A stretch of DNA of 9,403 nucleotides. It comes from an uncultured Clostridia bacterium. GTDB taxonomy: Bacteria > Bacillota > Clostridia > Christensenellales > Aristaeellaceae. The translations under genes were made by a program, and so were the position numbers. The stretch lies in contig CAKUFB010000089.1 in the NCBI GenBank assembly GCA_934647145.1, positions 1 through 9,403 on the forward strand, in the 5' to 3' direction. The notes under the pieces are model-generated. The model did not search any database and was not told the origin of the DNA. It saw nothing but the letters and a program-made list of their open reading frames with translations. Below, one piece after another: positions 1-6,080 of this stretch. Every line of letters starts with the position of its first letter. Positions within the stretch are counted from its first letter, which is position 1.

Positions 1-87
1 GTGCCCACCGTACATGCCGCTGGGCACGATTGAAAGTTCGAAAGGGCTGCGGCCCTCTCGAGCTCTCCGGGGTTTTTTGACAGTCTG
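1..87 (+). repeat. Dispersed repeat, left copy (cut by window edge)
   Basis: The first 87 bases match the reverse complement of 9232-9319 with four substitutions and one single-base indel, counted by eye. The unit holds a palindrome (about 39-62, ten-bp stem with a TGCG loop; one A:C mismatch in this copy, perfect in the other), then a GGGG run, a T6 run and a conserved GACAGTCTG end. One frame reads V-P-T-V-H-A-A then stops at 31-33, which could be the 3' end of a gene lying outside the window. Another frame stays open longer. The substitutions do not clearly favour either, so I treat it as a repeat first. Confidence 0.8.
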
Positions 88-88
88 G

Positions 89-122
89 AAAATCCCTCCA
101 GATTGACTGGAGGGATTTTTGT
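89..122 (+). terminator. Intrinsic terminator after left repeat copy
   Basis: Bases 91-101 (AATCCCTCCAG) pair perfectly with 107-117, extendable by two A:T pairs, around a five-base loop. The rightward strand continues into a T5 run at 116-120. The A-rich left flank gives a weaker T-run on the other strand, so it could act in both directions. It would end a transcript entering from outside the window and could also catch leftward read-through from the helicase gene. Confidence 0.8.
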
Positions 123-172
123 GATATGAGGCTGTCATGCCGGGGCGCAGGGTACGCGCCGACTCGCCGAAT

Positions 173-263
173 CCTTTTCGCGGGGCAGAGCGCTTTCCCC
201 CGCTCCCCGAAAACACTCCATTCGGGGCAGTTTACCTGTCGCATCCCCCGCTCCCCGAAAAAA
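173..263. repeat. Short tandem repeat behind helicase gene
   Basis: Two similar blocks follow each other at about 173-214 and 218-265. Each has a TTCG(CG)GGGCAG start, a variable middle, and the same CCCCCGCTCCCCGAAAA core (197-213 and 245-261). The G-rich start can pair imperfectly with the C-rich core, so each block could fold into a hairpin in the helicase 3' region. Open frames crossing it show the same duplicated residues and look like by-products of the repeat. No gene is seen in 123-385. Confidence 0.6.
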
Positions 264-315
264 CATCATATGGCCTCTCTCGCCTGCTCGTATGCGAACC
301 ACATTTCTTATGGCT

Positions 316-350
316 GCGCGGCAGCAAATGGAGCCGGGCACTGCCCGGTC
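316..350 (+). repeat. Hairpin element, diverged relative of the 6.3-kb repeats
   Basis: GCGCGGCAGCAA followed by (A)TGG and a 6-bp stem with a three-base loop (CCGGGC-ACT-GCCCGG, 334-348). The same layout occurs at 6291-6322, with the flank nearly identical but three of the six stem pairs changed on both sides, so pairing is kept. This indicates a dispersed structured element rather than chance similarity. Confidence 0.6.
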
Positions 351-379
351 AGAAAGGCCGCCTCTCGAACGTCTCCCCC
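349..379 (-). repeat. Post-stop element, copy behind the helicase gene
   Basis: Read leftward, a GGGGGAGACG block followed by a GAGGCGGCC and TTTCTGA stretch begins six bases after the helicase stop codon. It aligns without gaps, with about seven substitutions in 31 bases, to the block right after the LURP-one stop codon (from about 3196). A shorter, more diverged match follows the propeller gene (5940-5979). In this copy the second half of the palindrome is missing, and the hairpin at 334-348 follows instead. Confidence 0.5.
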
Positions 380-385
380 GTCCCC

Positions 386-1987
386 CTACCTCGGCTTCAC
401 CGGGCGGGCGTAGGGCCTGCCGGCGGGGCGGCGGAAGTCGCGGCTGTCGCGCGGGGAATGGTCATGGTGGCCCTGACCGCCCCGGCTGTCGCGCGGGGGA
501 CGGTCGCGGAAGTCGCGTTCCGCGCGGGGAGCCTCGCCGTGCGGACGGAAATCCCTGCGCTCGCGGGGGTACTGGGCCGTTTCGCCCTGGCGGGGATACG
601 GGCGCTGACCATAGCGGCGCGGCGCGGGCGCGGTCTGAGCCGGGCGGGGCGGGCGCACGGGCGCGGGCGGGGTCAGGTCGATGGACGAATCCACCTTCGC
701 GCCCTTAAAGGCGATCAGCTGCTGAAGCATCACGGCGGCGGCGCGGGCCGGCTCGACGTTTGCGAGCAGCTCGCGGGCGCGCTGCATGAGCTCGGCGTCG
801 GGTTCCTCGCCCTCGACGGTCTGCTTCACCACGTCGGCCAGCACGCGCGTGGCCAGCGTCCGCTCCACCTCGCCCGCGTCGGGGGCGGGGCGGCACAGGA
901 TTTTCGCGCCGGTGATGCGCCTGAAATCCCACATGCGGCTGGTCTCGCGGCCCACCACGAAGGTGTAGGCCACGCCGGTCTTGCCCGCGCGCCCGGTGCG
1001 GCCGATGCGGTGCACGTAATACTCCGCGTCGCCGGGGATGTCGTAGTTGAACACCGCCTCGATGTCGTCCACGTCGATGCCGCGCGCCGCCACGTCGGTG
1101 GCCACCAGCACGTTGATCAGCCCGGCGCGGAAGCGGGCCATGATCGCGTCGCGCTCGATCTGGCGCATGTCGCCGTGCAGCCCCGCCGCCGAAAAACCGC
1201 GGTGCTGAAGCTCGGTCACGACGCTCTCCACACCGGTCTTGGTGTTCACGAACACCAGCGCCAGCCTGACGTCGCCCAGGAGCAGCAGGCGGCTGAGCAG
1301 CTCGGTCTTGTGGAAGGAGCGCACGCTGATATAGTACTGCTCGATCTTGTCCACGGTCAGCTCCTTGGGCGTGATGGAGACGTTGACCGGGTTTTTCAGG
1401 TACTTCTGCGCCAGCGCGTAGATCGGGCGCGGCATGGTGGCCGAGAACAGCGCGGTCTGGCGCGACTCGGGCGTGGCGCCCAGGATGGTCTCGATGTCCT
1501 CGCGGAAGCCCATGTCCAGCATTTCGTCGGCCTCGTCCAGCACGGCCAGGCGCAGGCGCTCGAAGGACAGCGTGCCGCGGTTCATGTGATCCATCACGCG
1601 GCCGGGCGTGCCCACCACCACCTGAACGCCCAGCTTCAGCAGGCGAATCTGCCGCTCGATGGGCGCGCCGCCGTACACCGGCAGCACCGAAATGCCCGCC
1701 TTGTACCGCGCCAGCTTGGCCAGCTCGCCGGCGGTCTGCATGGCCAGCTCGCGCGTGGGGCACAGCACCAGCGCCTGCACAGTCCTCTCGCTCGGGTCGA
1801 GCTTCTCGATGAGCGGGATGCCGAACGCCGCCGTCTTGCCGGTGCCGGTCTGCGCCTGGCCGATGACGTCGCTCCCCTCGAGCAGGGGCGGGATGGACGC
1901 GGCCTGGATCGGCGTGGCCTCCACATAGCCCATCTCGTCGATCGCGCGGGCCACTTCCTCTGAGAGCAGGGTCTTGATCTTCTCCAT
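386..1987 (-). CDS. DEAD-box ATP-dependent RNA helicase (CshA/DeaD-like)
   Basis: This 533-aa protein is predicted to unwind RNA duplexes using ATP in the cytoplasm, in ribosome assembly, RNA decay or cold adaptation. The full motif set is visible: TPIQ of the Q motif (25-28), AQTGTGKT (45-52), PTRELA (77-82), TPGR (127-130), DEAD (151-154), SAT (182-184), VFVN (245-248), ATDVAARGID (296-305) and HRIGRTGR (326-333). The two RecA-like domains span about 1-360. A helical stretch to about 430 follows, then a basic Pro/Arg/Gly-rich tail (about 440-533) with repeated RDFR and PRDSR motifs, probably disordered and RNA-binding. The length fits CshA-type enzymes with an RGG-like tail. I chose the ATG at 1985-1987 because GAAGGG lies nine bases upstream and helicase homology starts at once. 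The frame stays open to 2194, but that part overlaps the leader terminator and has no family similarity. Which paralogue it is cannot be settled. Confidence 0.95.
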   Translation of the reverse strand: MEKIKTLLSEEVARAIDEMGYVEATPIQAASIPPLLEGSDVIGQAQTGTGKTAAFGIPLIEKLDPSERTVQALVLCPTRELAMQTAGELAKLARYKAGISVLPVYGGAPIERQIRLLKLGVQVVVGTPGRVMDHMNRGTLSFERLRLAVLDEADEMLDMGFREDIETILGATPESRQTALFSATMPRPIYALAQKYLKNPVNVSITPKELTVDKIEQYYISVRSFHKTELLSRLLLLGDVRLALVFVNTKTGVESVVTELQHRGFSAAGLHGDMRQIERDAIMARFRAGLINVLVATDVAARGIDVDDIEAVFNYDIPGDAEYYVHRIGRTGRAGKTGVAYTFVVGRETSRMWDFRRITGAKILCRPAPDAGEVERTLATRVLADVVKQTVEGEEPDAELMQRARELLANVEPARAAAVMLQQLIAFKGAKVDSSIDLTPPAPVRPPRPAQTAPAPRRYGQRPYPRQGETAQYPRERRDFRPHGEAPRAERDFRDRPPRDSRGGQGHHDHSPRDSRDFRRPAGRPYARPVKPR

Positions 1988-1996
1988 TGTCTTCTT

Positions 1997-2075
1997 CCCT
2001 TCAGGCCCGCCCTCGAACATCCTCGCATTTCTCAAAAAAACAGGCCTTGCATTTTCTTTCTGCAGGGCCTGAGGG
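1997..2075 (-). promoter_or_regulatory. Helicase leader: terminator/attenuator with competing SD-blocking helix
   Basis: On the leftward strand, 2071-2061 (CAGGCCCTGCA) pairs with 2051-2041 (TGCAAGGCCTG), with one C:A mismatch and a nine-base loop. A T7 run follows (2040-2034), making a textbook intrinsic terminator 47 bases before the helicase start codon. No leftward gene lies upstream for it to end, since the next gene is divergent, so it most likely attenuates the helicase transcript. The terminator's left arm, within CCCTCAGGCCC (2075-2065), is also complementary to GGGCCTGAAGGG (2008-1997), with one bulged base. That segment contains the helicase ribosome binding site. The two pairings exclude each other. 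The pairing is seen in the sequence; the regulatory role is inferred. Confidence 0.65.
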
Positions 2076-2111
2076 GTACAGACGGGCAAAATCACTTTTG
2101 ATGCACAGTAC

Positions 2112-2141
2112 AGTCTAGCATGGTTTTTTATCTGCCGACAG
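2112..2141 (-). promoter_or_regulatory. Tentative promoter for the helicase gene
   Basis: On the leftward strand, TGCTAGACT (2120-2112) resembles an extended -10 box (TGn plus TAGACT). The -35 region about 18 bp upstream (CTGTCG, 2141-2136) is poor. A start near 2105 would place the leader terminator inside the transcript. This is the best candidate I see in the gap, but it is weak. Confidence 0.3.
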
Positions 2142-2206
2142 CAGCTCCCAGTTAATATCCGGCGAAGTTTTGCGCGCGGCGCGCCCTTCTTCACGCAATT
2201 TTCAGC

Positions 2207-2235
2207 TTGTGCAAACGCGCGGAATGTATTATAAT
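2207..2235 (+). promoter_or_regulatory. Sigma-A-type promoter for the pheB-like operon
   Basis: A perfect TATAAT (2230-2235) lies 17 bp after TTGTGC (2207-2212). The -10 box is consensus and the -35 box keeps only TTG. Transcription would start near 2242, giving a short leader of about 35 bases before the ATG at 2277. A GGAAGGG ribosome binding site is at 2260-2266. Confidence 0.7.
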
Positions 2236-2276
2236 AAACGGAGAGATCAATCTATCGACGGAAGGGACGGTTCGCC

Positions 2277-2714
2277 ATGTCCAGTAATTACCTGATCGTA
2301 GACAAGAAGATTCTGCCCTCCTACTTTGAAAAGGTGATCGAGGCGCGCCTGCTGCTTGAGTCGGGCGAGGTGCGCGAGGTCAACACGGCCGTCAGGCGCG
2401 TGGGCATTTCGCGCAGCACCTATTACAAATACAAGGACTACATCTTCGCGCCGGACGAAAGCGCGAGCGGCCGGCACGCGGTGCTCTCCCTGATGCTGAG
2501 CCACGAGACGGGCATCCTGTCCACCGTGCTCAACCAGTTTTCCGAGTGCGGCGCGAACATCCTGACCATCACCCAGAGCCTGCCCATCCAGCAGAAGGCC
2601 AGCGTCACGCTCTCCCTGGACGTGGGCGCGCTGGTATTGCCGCTCAACGAAATGCTGGAAAAAATCGGCCGCATACACGGGGTGGAGTCCATCCGCCTGG
2701 TCGCCATAGAATGA
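2277..2714 (+). CDS. pheB: PheB-like ACT domain protein (UPF0735 family)
   Basis: This 145-aa protein matches the length and layout of the Firmicutes PheB/UPF0735 family. An N-terminal helical region includes a helix-turn-helix-like stretch (about 33-55, with VGISRSTYYKYKDYIF). A C-terminal ACT domain follows (about 68-145: ...LSHETGILSTVLNQFSE... then ITQSLPIQQKASVTLSLDV). ACT domains usually bind amino acids and control metabolic enzymes or transcription; B. subtilis PheB is encoded beside the phenylalanine gene pheA. No aromatic amino acid gene is present here, so a role in phenylalanine control is only a family-based guess. It has its own promoter, and its stop codon overlaps the ribosome binding site of the next gene (TGAGGTGA), so the two are probably cotranscribed. 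Family assignment is firm; function is not. Confidence 0.88.
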   Translation: MSSNYLIVDKKILPSYFEKVIEARLLLESGEVREVNTAVRRVGISRSTYYKYKDYIFAPDESASGRHAVLSLMLSHETGILSTVLNQFSECGANILTITQSLPIQQKASVTLSLDVGALVLPLNEMLEKIGRIHGVESIRLVAIE

Positions 2715-2723
2715 GGTGAACGC

Positions 2724-3197
2724 ATGAGGCTTCTGTTCAAACAGCGCTTTTTCTCCTGGCTGGACAGCTACGACGTGTACGACGAGGCGGGAAACACCGT
2801 CTTCACCGTCGAGGGCCGGCTGGCCTGGGGGCACTGCCTGCACGTGCTCGACGCGCAGGGCAATCACGTCGGCACCCTCAAGGAGGTCGTCTTCAGCTTT
2901 CTCCCCCGCTTCGAGGTCTACATCGGCGACCGCCTGACCGGCTCGATCAAAAAGGAATTCACCTTTTTTAAGCCGCGCTTTGTCGTGGACGTGAACGGCT
3001 GGCAAATCGAGGGCTCCTTCATGGAATGGGACTACTCCATACTCGATGCGCAGGGCGGCGAGGTGGCCCGCATCAGCAAGGAGCTCTTCCACTGGACGGA
3101 TACCTATGTCCTGGACGTCGCCGACCCCGACGACGCGCTGGGCGTGCTGCTCGTCGCGCTCGCCATCGACGCGGAAAAGTGCTCCCGCGGGGACTAG
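2724..3197 (+). CDS. LURP-one-related (YxjI-type) protein
   Basis: This 157-aa protein resembles the LURP-one-related/YxjI family, which folds as a tubby-like beta-barrel. Support comes from the opening MRLLFKQRFFSWLDSYDVYD, the repeated strand patterns ending in D-x-x-G (LDAQGNHVGTL near 42-52, LDAQGGEVARI near 107-117), the central FEVYIGDRLTGSIKKEF and F-KPRFVVDVNGWQIEGSF segments, and the closing TDTYVLDVAD. Length is close to B. subtilis YxjI. There is no signal peptide or membrane segment. The biochemical role is unknown; tubby-like folds suggest lipid or membrane-surface binding. GAGGTGA (2713-2719), overlapping the upstream stop, is a good ribosome binding site five bases before the ATG and makes this the second gene of the pheB operon. 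The post-stop palindrome follows at once. Confidence 0.85.
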   Translation: MRLLFKQRFFSWLDSYDVYDEAGNTVFTVEGRLAWGHCLHVLDAQGNHVGTLKEVVFSFLPRFEVYIGDRLTGSIKKEFTFFKPRFVVDVNGWQIEGSFMEWDYSILDAQGGEVARISKELFHWTDTYVLDVADPDDALGVLLVALAIDAEKCSRGD

Positions 3198-3199
3198 GG

Positions 3200-3244
3200 G
3201 GAAACGCTGGGGAGGCCGCCTTTTTGAAAAAGGCGCCTCCCCAG
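3200..3244 (+). repeat. Post-stop palindrome after LURP-one gene
   Basis: Three bases after the stop codon, GGAAACG leads into a long hairpin. Bases 3207-3225 (CTGGGGAGGCCGCCTTTTT) pair with 3227-3244 around a single G, with one bulged C. There is no T-run after the stem on the rightward strand, so it may act as an mRNA 3'-end stabiliser or weak terminator rather than a classic one. Copies follow the propeller gene (5940) and, on the other strand, the helicase gene (349-379). The rest of the gap to 3385 holds a short AT-rich stretch (3254-3300) and no gene that I can support. Confidence 0.65.
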
Positions 3245-3385
3245 ACCTCTCCCGGAAAACACTATGATCCGCAAAACAATAATAATGAACAAATGTAATC
3301 CCCCGAATGCGGCGTGGGTTCAGGGCGAGCGAGAAGCGGGACTTTTCCTCTGCCGAAGGTGTCCTGCGCGGCGTTTAGATTGCTG

Positions 3386-3419
3386 ACCGTTCCTGAAGGG
3401 AGCGGTTTTTCGTTCTTTT
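3386..3419 (+). terminator. Intrinsic terminator of the pheB/LURP-one operon
   Basis: ACCGTTCC (3386-3393) pairs with GGGAGCGGT (3398-3406) using some G:T pairs, with a TGAA loop. TTTTTCGTTCTTTT follows, the expected T-rich tail. It lies about 190 bp after the LURP-one stop and just before the next promoter, so it probably insulates the two operons. Confidence 0.75.
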
Positions 3420-3446
3420 GGCCGATTGGAAAGCCGGTTTGACGGA

Positions 3447-3475
3447 TTTACTCGCCGCAAAAGGCATGGTACAAT
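3447..3475 (+). promoter_or_regulatory. Promoter for the flavin oxidoreductase/propeller operon
   Basis: TTTACT (3447-3452), a 17-bp spacer, then TACAAT (3470-3475): five of six -10 bases and four of six -35 bases match the sigma-A consensus. Transcription would begin near 3482. The ribosome binding site AAAAAAGGAG (3491-3500) and ATG at 3510 follow. An upstream in-frame start at 3426 would put this promoter inside the gene, so the 3510 start is preferred. Confidence 0.7.
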
Positions 3476-3509
3476 AGACGCAGAAACTGAAAAAAAGGAG
3501 TGGACGCGC

Positions 3510-4823
3510 ATGCAGTACGGATTTCCCTATCACACGCTGGACGAGGTGTATCAGGCGGCGGAGAAGACTCCCTGGGGACTGCCCCGGCCGGGCAGGCTGG
3601 AGACGCTGGGCAGGCGGGTAAAGGGCGACGGGTTTGAGCTGAAAAACGCGATGGCGATTCAGCCGATGGAGGGCTGCGACGCGGACGAGGGCGGCGCGCC
3701 CACCGACTGGACGACCCGGCGCTATCGCCGCTTTGCCAAAGGCGGCGCGGGTCTGGTGTGGATCGAGGCGGTGTCGGTGCTGCCCGAGGGGCGCGCCAAT
3801 CCGCATCAGCTGATGATCACCGAGGAAAACCTGCCCGCCTTCAAAAAGCTGGCGGACGACATCCGCGAGGCGGCGCGCGAGGAGGGCATGGAAGCGCCCA
3901 GGGTCATCGTGCAGCTGACCCACAGCGGCCGCTGGAGCCGCCCGGTGGACGAAAAGCGCCCCATCCGCGCCTGGAGGAGCGAGGTGCTGGACAGGCATCA
4001 GGGCCTGCCCGAGGACTGGCCGATCATTTCCGACGAGGAGCTCGAACGCCTGCCCGCGCTGTTCGGGCGCGCGGCCGGACTGTGCATGCGGGCGGGGTTT
4101 GACGGGGTGGACGTGAAGGCCTGCCACCTGTACCTGATCAGCGAGCTGCTGGGGGCGAAGGAGCGCCCCGCGCCCTACGGCGGCGGCTACGAAAACCGCA
4201 CGCGCATCTACCTTGAGATGGTGGACGCGTGCAGGCAGGCGCTGGCCGGCAGGGGCATACTGGCCGCGCGGCTGAACCTGTACGACGGCGAGGCGGGCAA
4301 TTGGGGCGTGGGCGAAAACCTGTCGCTGGCGACGCGGGAGCCGCTGCGCCTGGTGCGCGACCTGTACGCGCACGGCGTGCGCCTGCTGAACGTGACCATG
4401 GGCACGCCCTACTATAACCCGCACGTCAACCGCCCCTACGCCACCGGCGGCTACGAGCCCCCGGAGAACCCGATCGTGGGCGTGTCGCGCCTGCTGCACG
4501 GCTGCGCGCTGGCTCAGAAGGAGGCTCCGGGCATGGTGTGCCTGGCGACCGGCTTTTCCTACCTGCGCCAGTTCGCGCCGGAAATCGCGGCCGGCCTGAT
4601 CGAGCAGGGCGGCGCGCAGGTGATCGCGTTCGGGCGCGGCGGCTTCGCCTATCCGGACTTTGCGCGGGACATCCTCTCCGGCGAGGGCATGCAGGCGAAG
4701 AAGTGCTGCGTGACCTGCGGCCTGTGTACGAAGATCATGCGCGCGGGCGGCCGTCCGGGCTGCCCGGTGCGCGACAGCGAGCGGTACCTGCCCGAATACC
4801 GGCGGGTGTTGGGAGGCGAGTGA
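3510..4823 (+). CDS. NADH:flavin oxidoreductase, old yellow enzyme family, with C-terminal Cys cluster
   Basis: This 437-aa TIM-barrel flavoenzyme is predicted to reduce an activated C=C bond with FMN-bound hydride. Visible marks are QPMEG (51-55, start of the FMN site), QLTHSGRWS (135-143), GFDGVDVKACHLYLISELL (196-214, the active-site segment), YGGGYENRTR (223-232), TGFSYLR (347-353) and VIAFGRGGFAYPDF (371-384, the usual phosphate-binding end). In many relatives the active-site pair is H-x-x-H; here K203 stands in the first place and H206 is kept, pointing to a distinct subgroup. C400, C403, C406 and C418 resemble the 4Fe-4S ligands of 2,4-dienoyl-CoA reductase-type members, but the FAD/NADH domain that normally follows is absent, so electrons may come from a partner protein. 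Start ATG has AAGGAG nine bases upstream. The next gene begins one base after the stop. The substrate is unknown. Confidence 0.88.
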   Translation: MQYGFPYHTLDEVYQAAEKTPWGLPRPGRLETLGRRVKGDGFELKNAMAIQPMEGCDADEGGAPTDWTTRRYRRFAKGGAGLVWIEAVSVLPEGRANPHQLMITEENLPAFKKLADDIREAAREEGMEAPRVIVQLTHSGRWSRPVDEKRPIRAWRSEVLDRHQGLPEDWPIISDEELERLPALFGRAAGLCMRAGFDGVDVKACHLYLISELLGAKERPAPYGGGYENRTRIYLEMVDACRQALAGRGILAARLNLYDGEAGNWGVGENLSLATREPLRLVRDLYAHGVRLLNVTMGTPYYNPHVNRPYATGGYEPPENPIVGVSRLLHGCALAQKEAPGMVCLATGFSYLRQFAPEIAAGLIEQGGAQVIAFGRGGFAYPDFARDILSGEGMQAKKCCVTCGLCTKIMRAGGRPGCPVRDSERYLPEYRRVLGGE

Positions 4824-4824
4824 C

Positions 4825-5937
4825 ATGTTCGCGCCTGAAGCCTCCCCGCTGTTCACGCCCTACCGCGACCCGGGCGGACAGACGTTTTACATCCTGACCC
4901 GGCGCGCCGCCCCGCAGCAGCAGGCGTTCTACTTCGTCAACGATTCCTGCTCGCCGGACGGGCGGTATCTGTGGCTGTACGCCAGCTTTCCCCCGGCGGG
5001 CGGCATGGAGCAGCACAGTCTGGCCGTGGCCGACCTGCTGGAAAACGAGGTGCGCGTGTTTCACGACGCGCAGTTCTGGGCGGCCTCGCCGCTCCTTGAA
5101 AGGGGCGCGGACTGCGCGCTGTATACCTGGGAAAACGCGATCTATCGCCGCTCGCCCAGGGCGGGCGAGCCGGCCGAGGAGCTGCTGCGCGTGCCGGCGC
5201 GCGGGCTGTGCCAGGCGATTTCGACCCACCTGACCTGCTCTCCCGACGGGCGCGAGCTGTTTCTCGACCGCCGGATGGGCAACAGGCGGTTCGACTTCGG
5301 CAGCGTGAACCTGGAAACCGGGGTCTATACCCCCTGGCGCGAGGCGGACTTTTACTTCAAGCACGGCCAGTTCAACCCGGTCGACGGCGACCTCGCGCTG
5401 GTGGCCAAGGACTTCTGGGTAGACCTCGAGACCGGCGAAAGACAGCCCATCCCCACGGTGGACGGGGTATACGAGCGGCTGTGGGTGTGTACGCGCGGCG
5501 GGCGCATGACCCGGTACGCGCCCCTGGGCGGCTATGCGACGCACGAATGGTGGGGCGCGGGCGGCGAGTGCTTTTACTACTGCTCGCCCGAGGGCATTGT
5601 CCGGCAGGCCGTTTCGGGCGGCGCGCCCGAGCGGGTACACGCCTGCCGCCCCTGGCACGCCTTTTCAAGCCGCGACGAGTCGCGCTTCGTCTATGACCAG
5701 ATATGTCCCGCGCCGGGCGAGGCGTTTTACCGCGGCGTCGCCTCGAGCGTCCGCCTGTTCGACGCGCGCACCGGCGAGGATCGGGTGATCTGTACCCTGA
5801 ACCCCAGCCTGTGCTCCCCCGAGCGCCCCAACAACTACCACATCGACCCGCATCCCCGCTTCATCATGAACGACCGTTACGTCGTCTTCACCACCACCGT
5901 GCTGGGCCGCGTCGATCTGGCCGTCGCGCCGGTGTAA
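4825..5937 (+). CDS. Oligogalacturonate-lyase-like (PL22-like) beta-propeller protein
   Basis: This 370-aa protein shows repeated propeller-blade patterns (CSPDGRYLWLYAS at 42-54, TCSPDGRELFLDRR at 137-150, NLETGVYTPW at 162-171, DLETGERQPI at 200-209). It also has landmarks found in oligogalacturonate lyases: KHGQFNPVDGDLALV (179-193), THEWW (239-243), WHAFSSRDESRFVYDQ (277-292) and NNYHIDPHPRFIMND (336-350). PL22 enzymes cleave unsaturated pectin dimers in the cytoplasm and use a metal held mainly by histidines; H180, H240, H278, H339 and H343 are candidates, but the usual Q-x-x-H-x-H arrangement is not obvious, so activity is unproven. No signal peptide is seen, so it is cytoplasmic. A GGGAGGCGAG ribosome binding site lies inside the end of the upstream gene, showing cotranscription. 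It could instead be a WD40-like protein of another specificity. Confidence 0.72.
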   Translation: MFAPEASPLFTPYRDPGGQTFYILTRRAAPQQQAFYFVNDSCSPDGRYLWLYASFPPAGGMEQHSLAVADLLENEVRVFHDAQFWAASPLLERGADCALYTWENAIYRRSPRAGEPAEELLRVPARGLCQAISTHLTCSPDGRELFLDRRMGNRRFDFGSVNLETGVYTPWREADFYFKHGQFNPVDGDLALVAKDFWVDLETGERQPIPTVDGVYERLWVCTRGGRMTRYAPLGGYATHEWWGAGGECFYYCSPEGIVRQAVSGGAPERVHACRPWHAFSSRDESRFVYDQICPAPGEAFYRGVASSVRLFDARTGEDRVICTLNPSLCSPERPNNYHIDPHPRFIMNDRYVVFTTTVLGRVDLAVAPV

Positions 5938-5939
5938 AG

Positions 5940-6007
5940 GGAAACGCCGGGAAGGCCGCCGATCCTGAAAAGGCGCCTCAAATCCGGGATTTGAGCCGTC
6001 GGCGGTT
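5940..6007 (+). repeat. Post-stop element after propeller gene
   Basis: Two bases after the stop codon, GGAAACGC, GGGAAGGCCGCC and AGGCGCCTC repeat the order seen after the LURP-one gene (3200 on). The perfect hairpin is broken here. Instead CTCAAATC-CGG-GATTTGAG (5977-5995) forms an inner stem, and CCGCCGA (5957-5963) can pair with TCGGCGG (5999-6005) as an outer stem. Structure is kept by different pairs. Confidence 0.55.
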
Positions 6008-6010
6008 TCA

Positions 6011-6040
6011 TCTTTGGGGAAGGCTGGACCCAAAGGTTTT
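6011..6040 (+). terminator. Possible weak terminator of the oxidoreductase/propeller operon
   Basis: CTTTGGG (6012-6018) pairs with CCCAAAG (6029-6035) over a ten-base loop, followed by GTTTTC. The seven-bp stem and short T-run make it a modest terminator; no better one is seen before 6646. Confidence 0.4.
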
Positions 6041-6080
6041 CAGTCTTTCTGCCCCCCTCTCCAGCTTTTGCTGACGAGTA

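Noticed and set aside
137..1963. Long rightward open frame opposite the helicase gene.
   Set aside because: It is the antisense shadow of a GC-rich gene; the leftward frame has all the helicase motifs.
1988..2194. Possible N-terminal extension of the helicase by 69 residues.
   Set aside because: It crosses the leader terminator, shows no similarity to helicases, and the 1987 start has a suitable ribosome binding site.
3426..3509. Earlier start for the flavin oxidoreductase.
   Set aside because: The added residues are not family-like and the stretch contains the promoter and ribosome binding site used by the 3510 start.
3375..4856. Long leftward open frame opposite the flavin oxidoreductase gene.
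   Set aside because: Antisense shadow of high-GC coding sequence, with a His/Ala/Arg/Gln-rich composition and no recognisable family.
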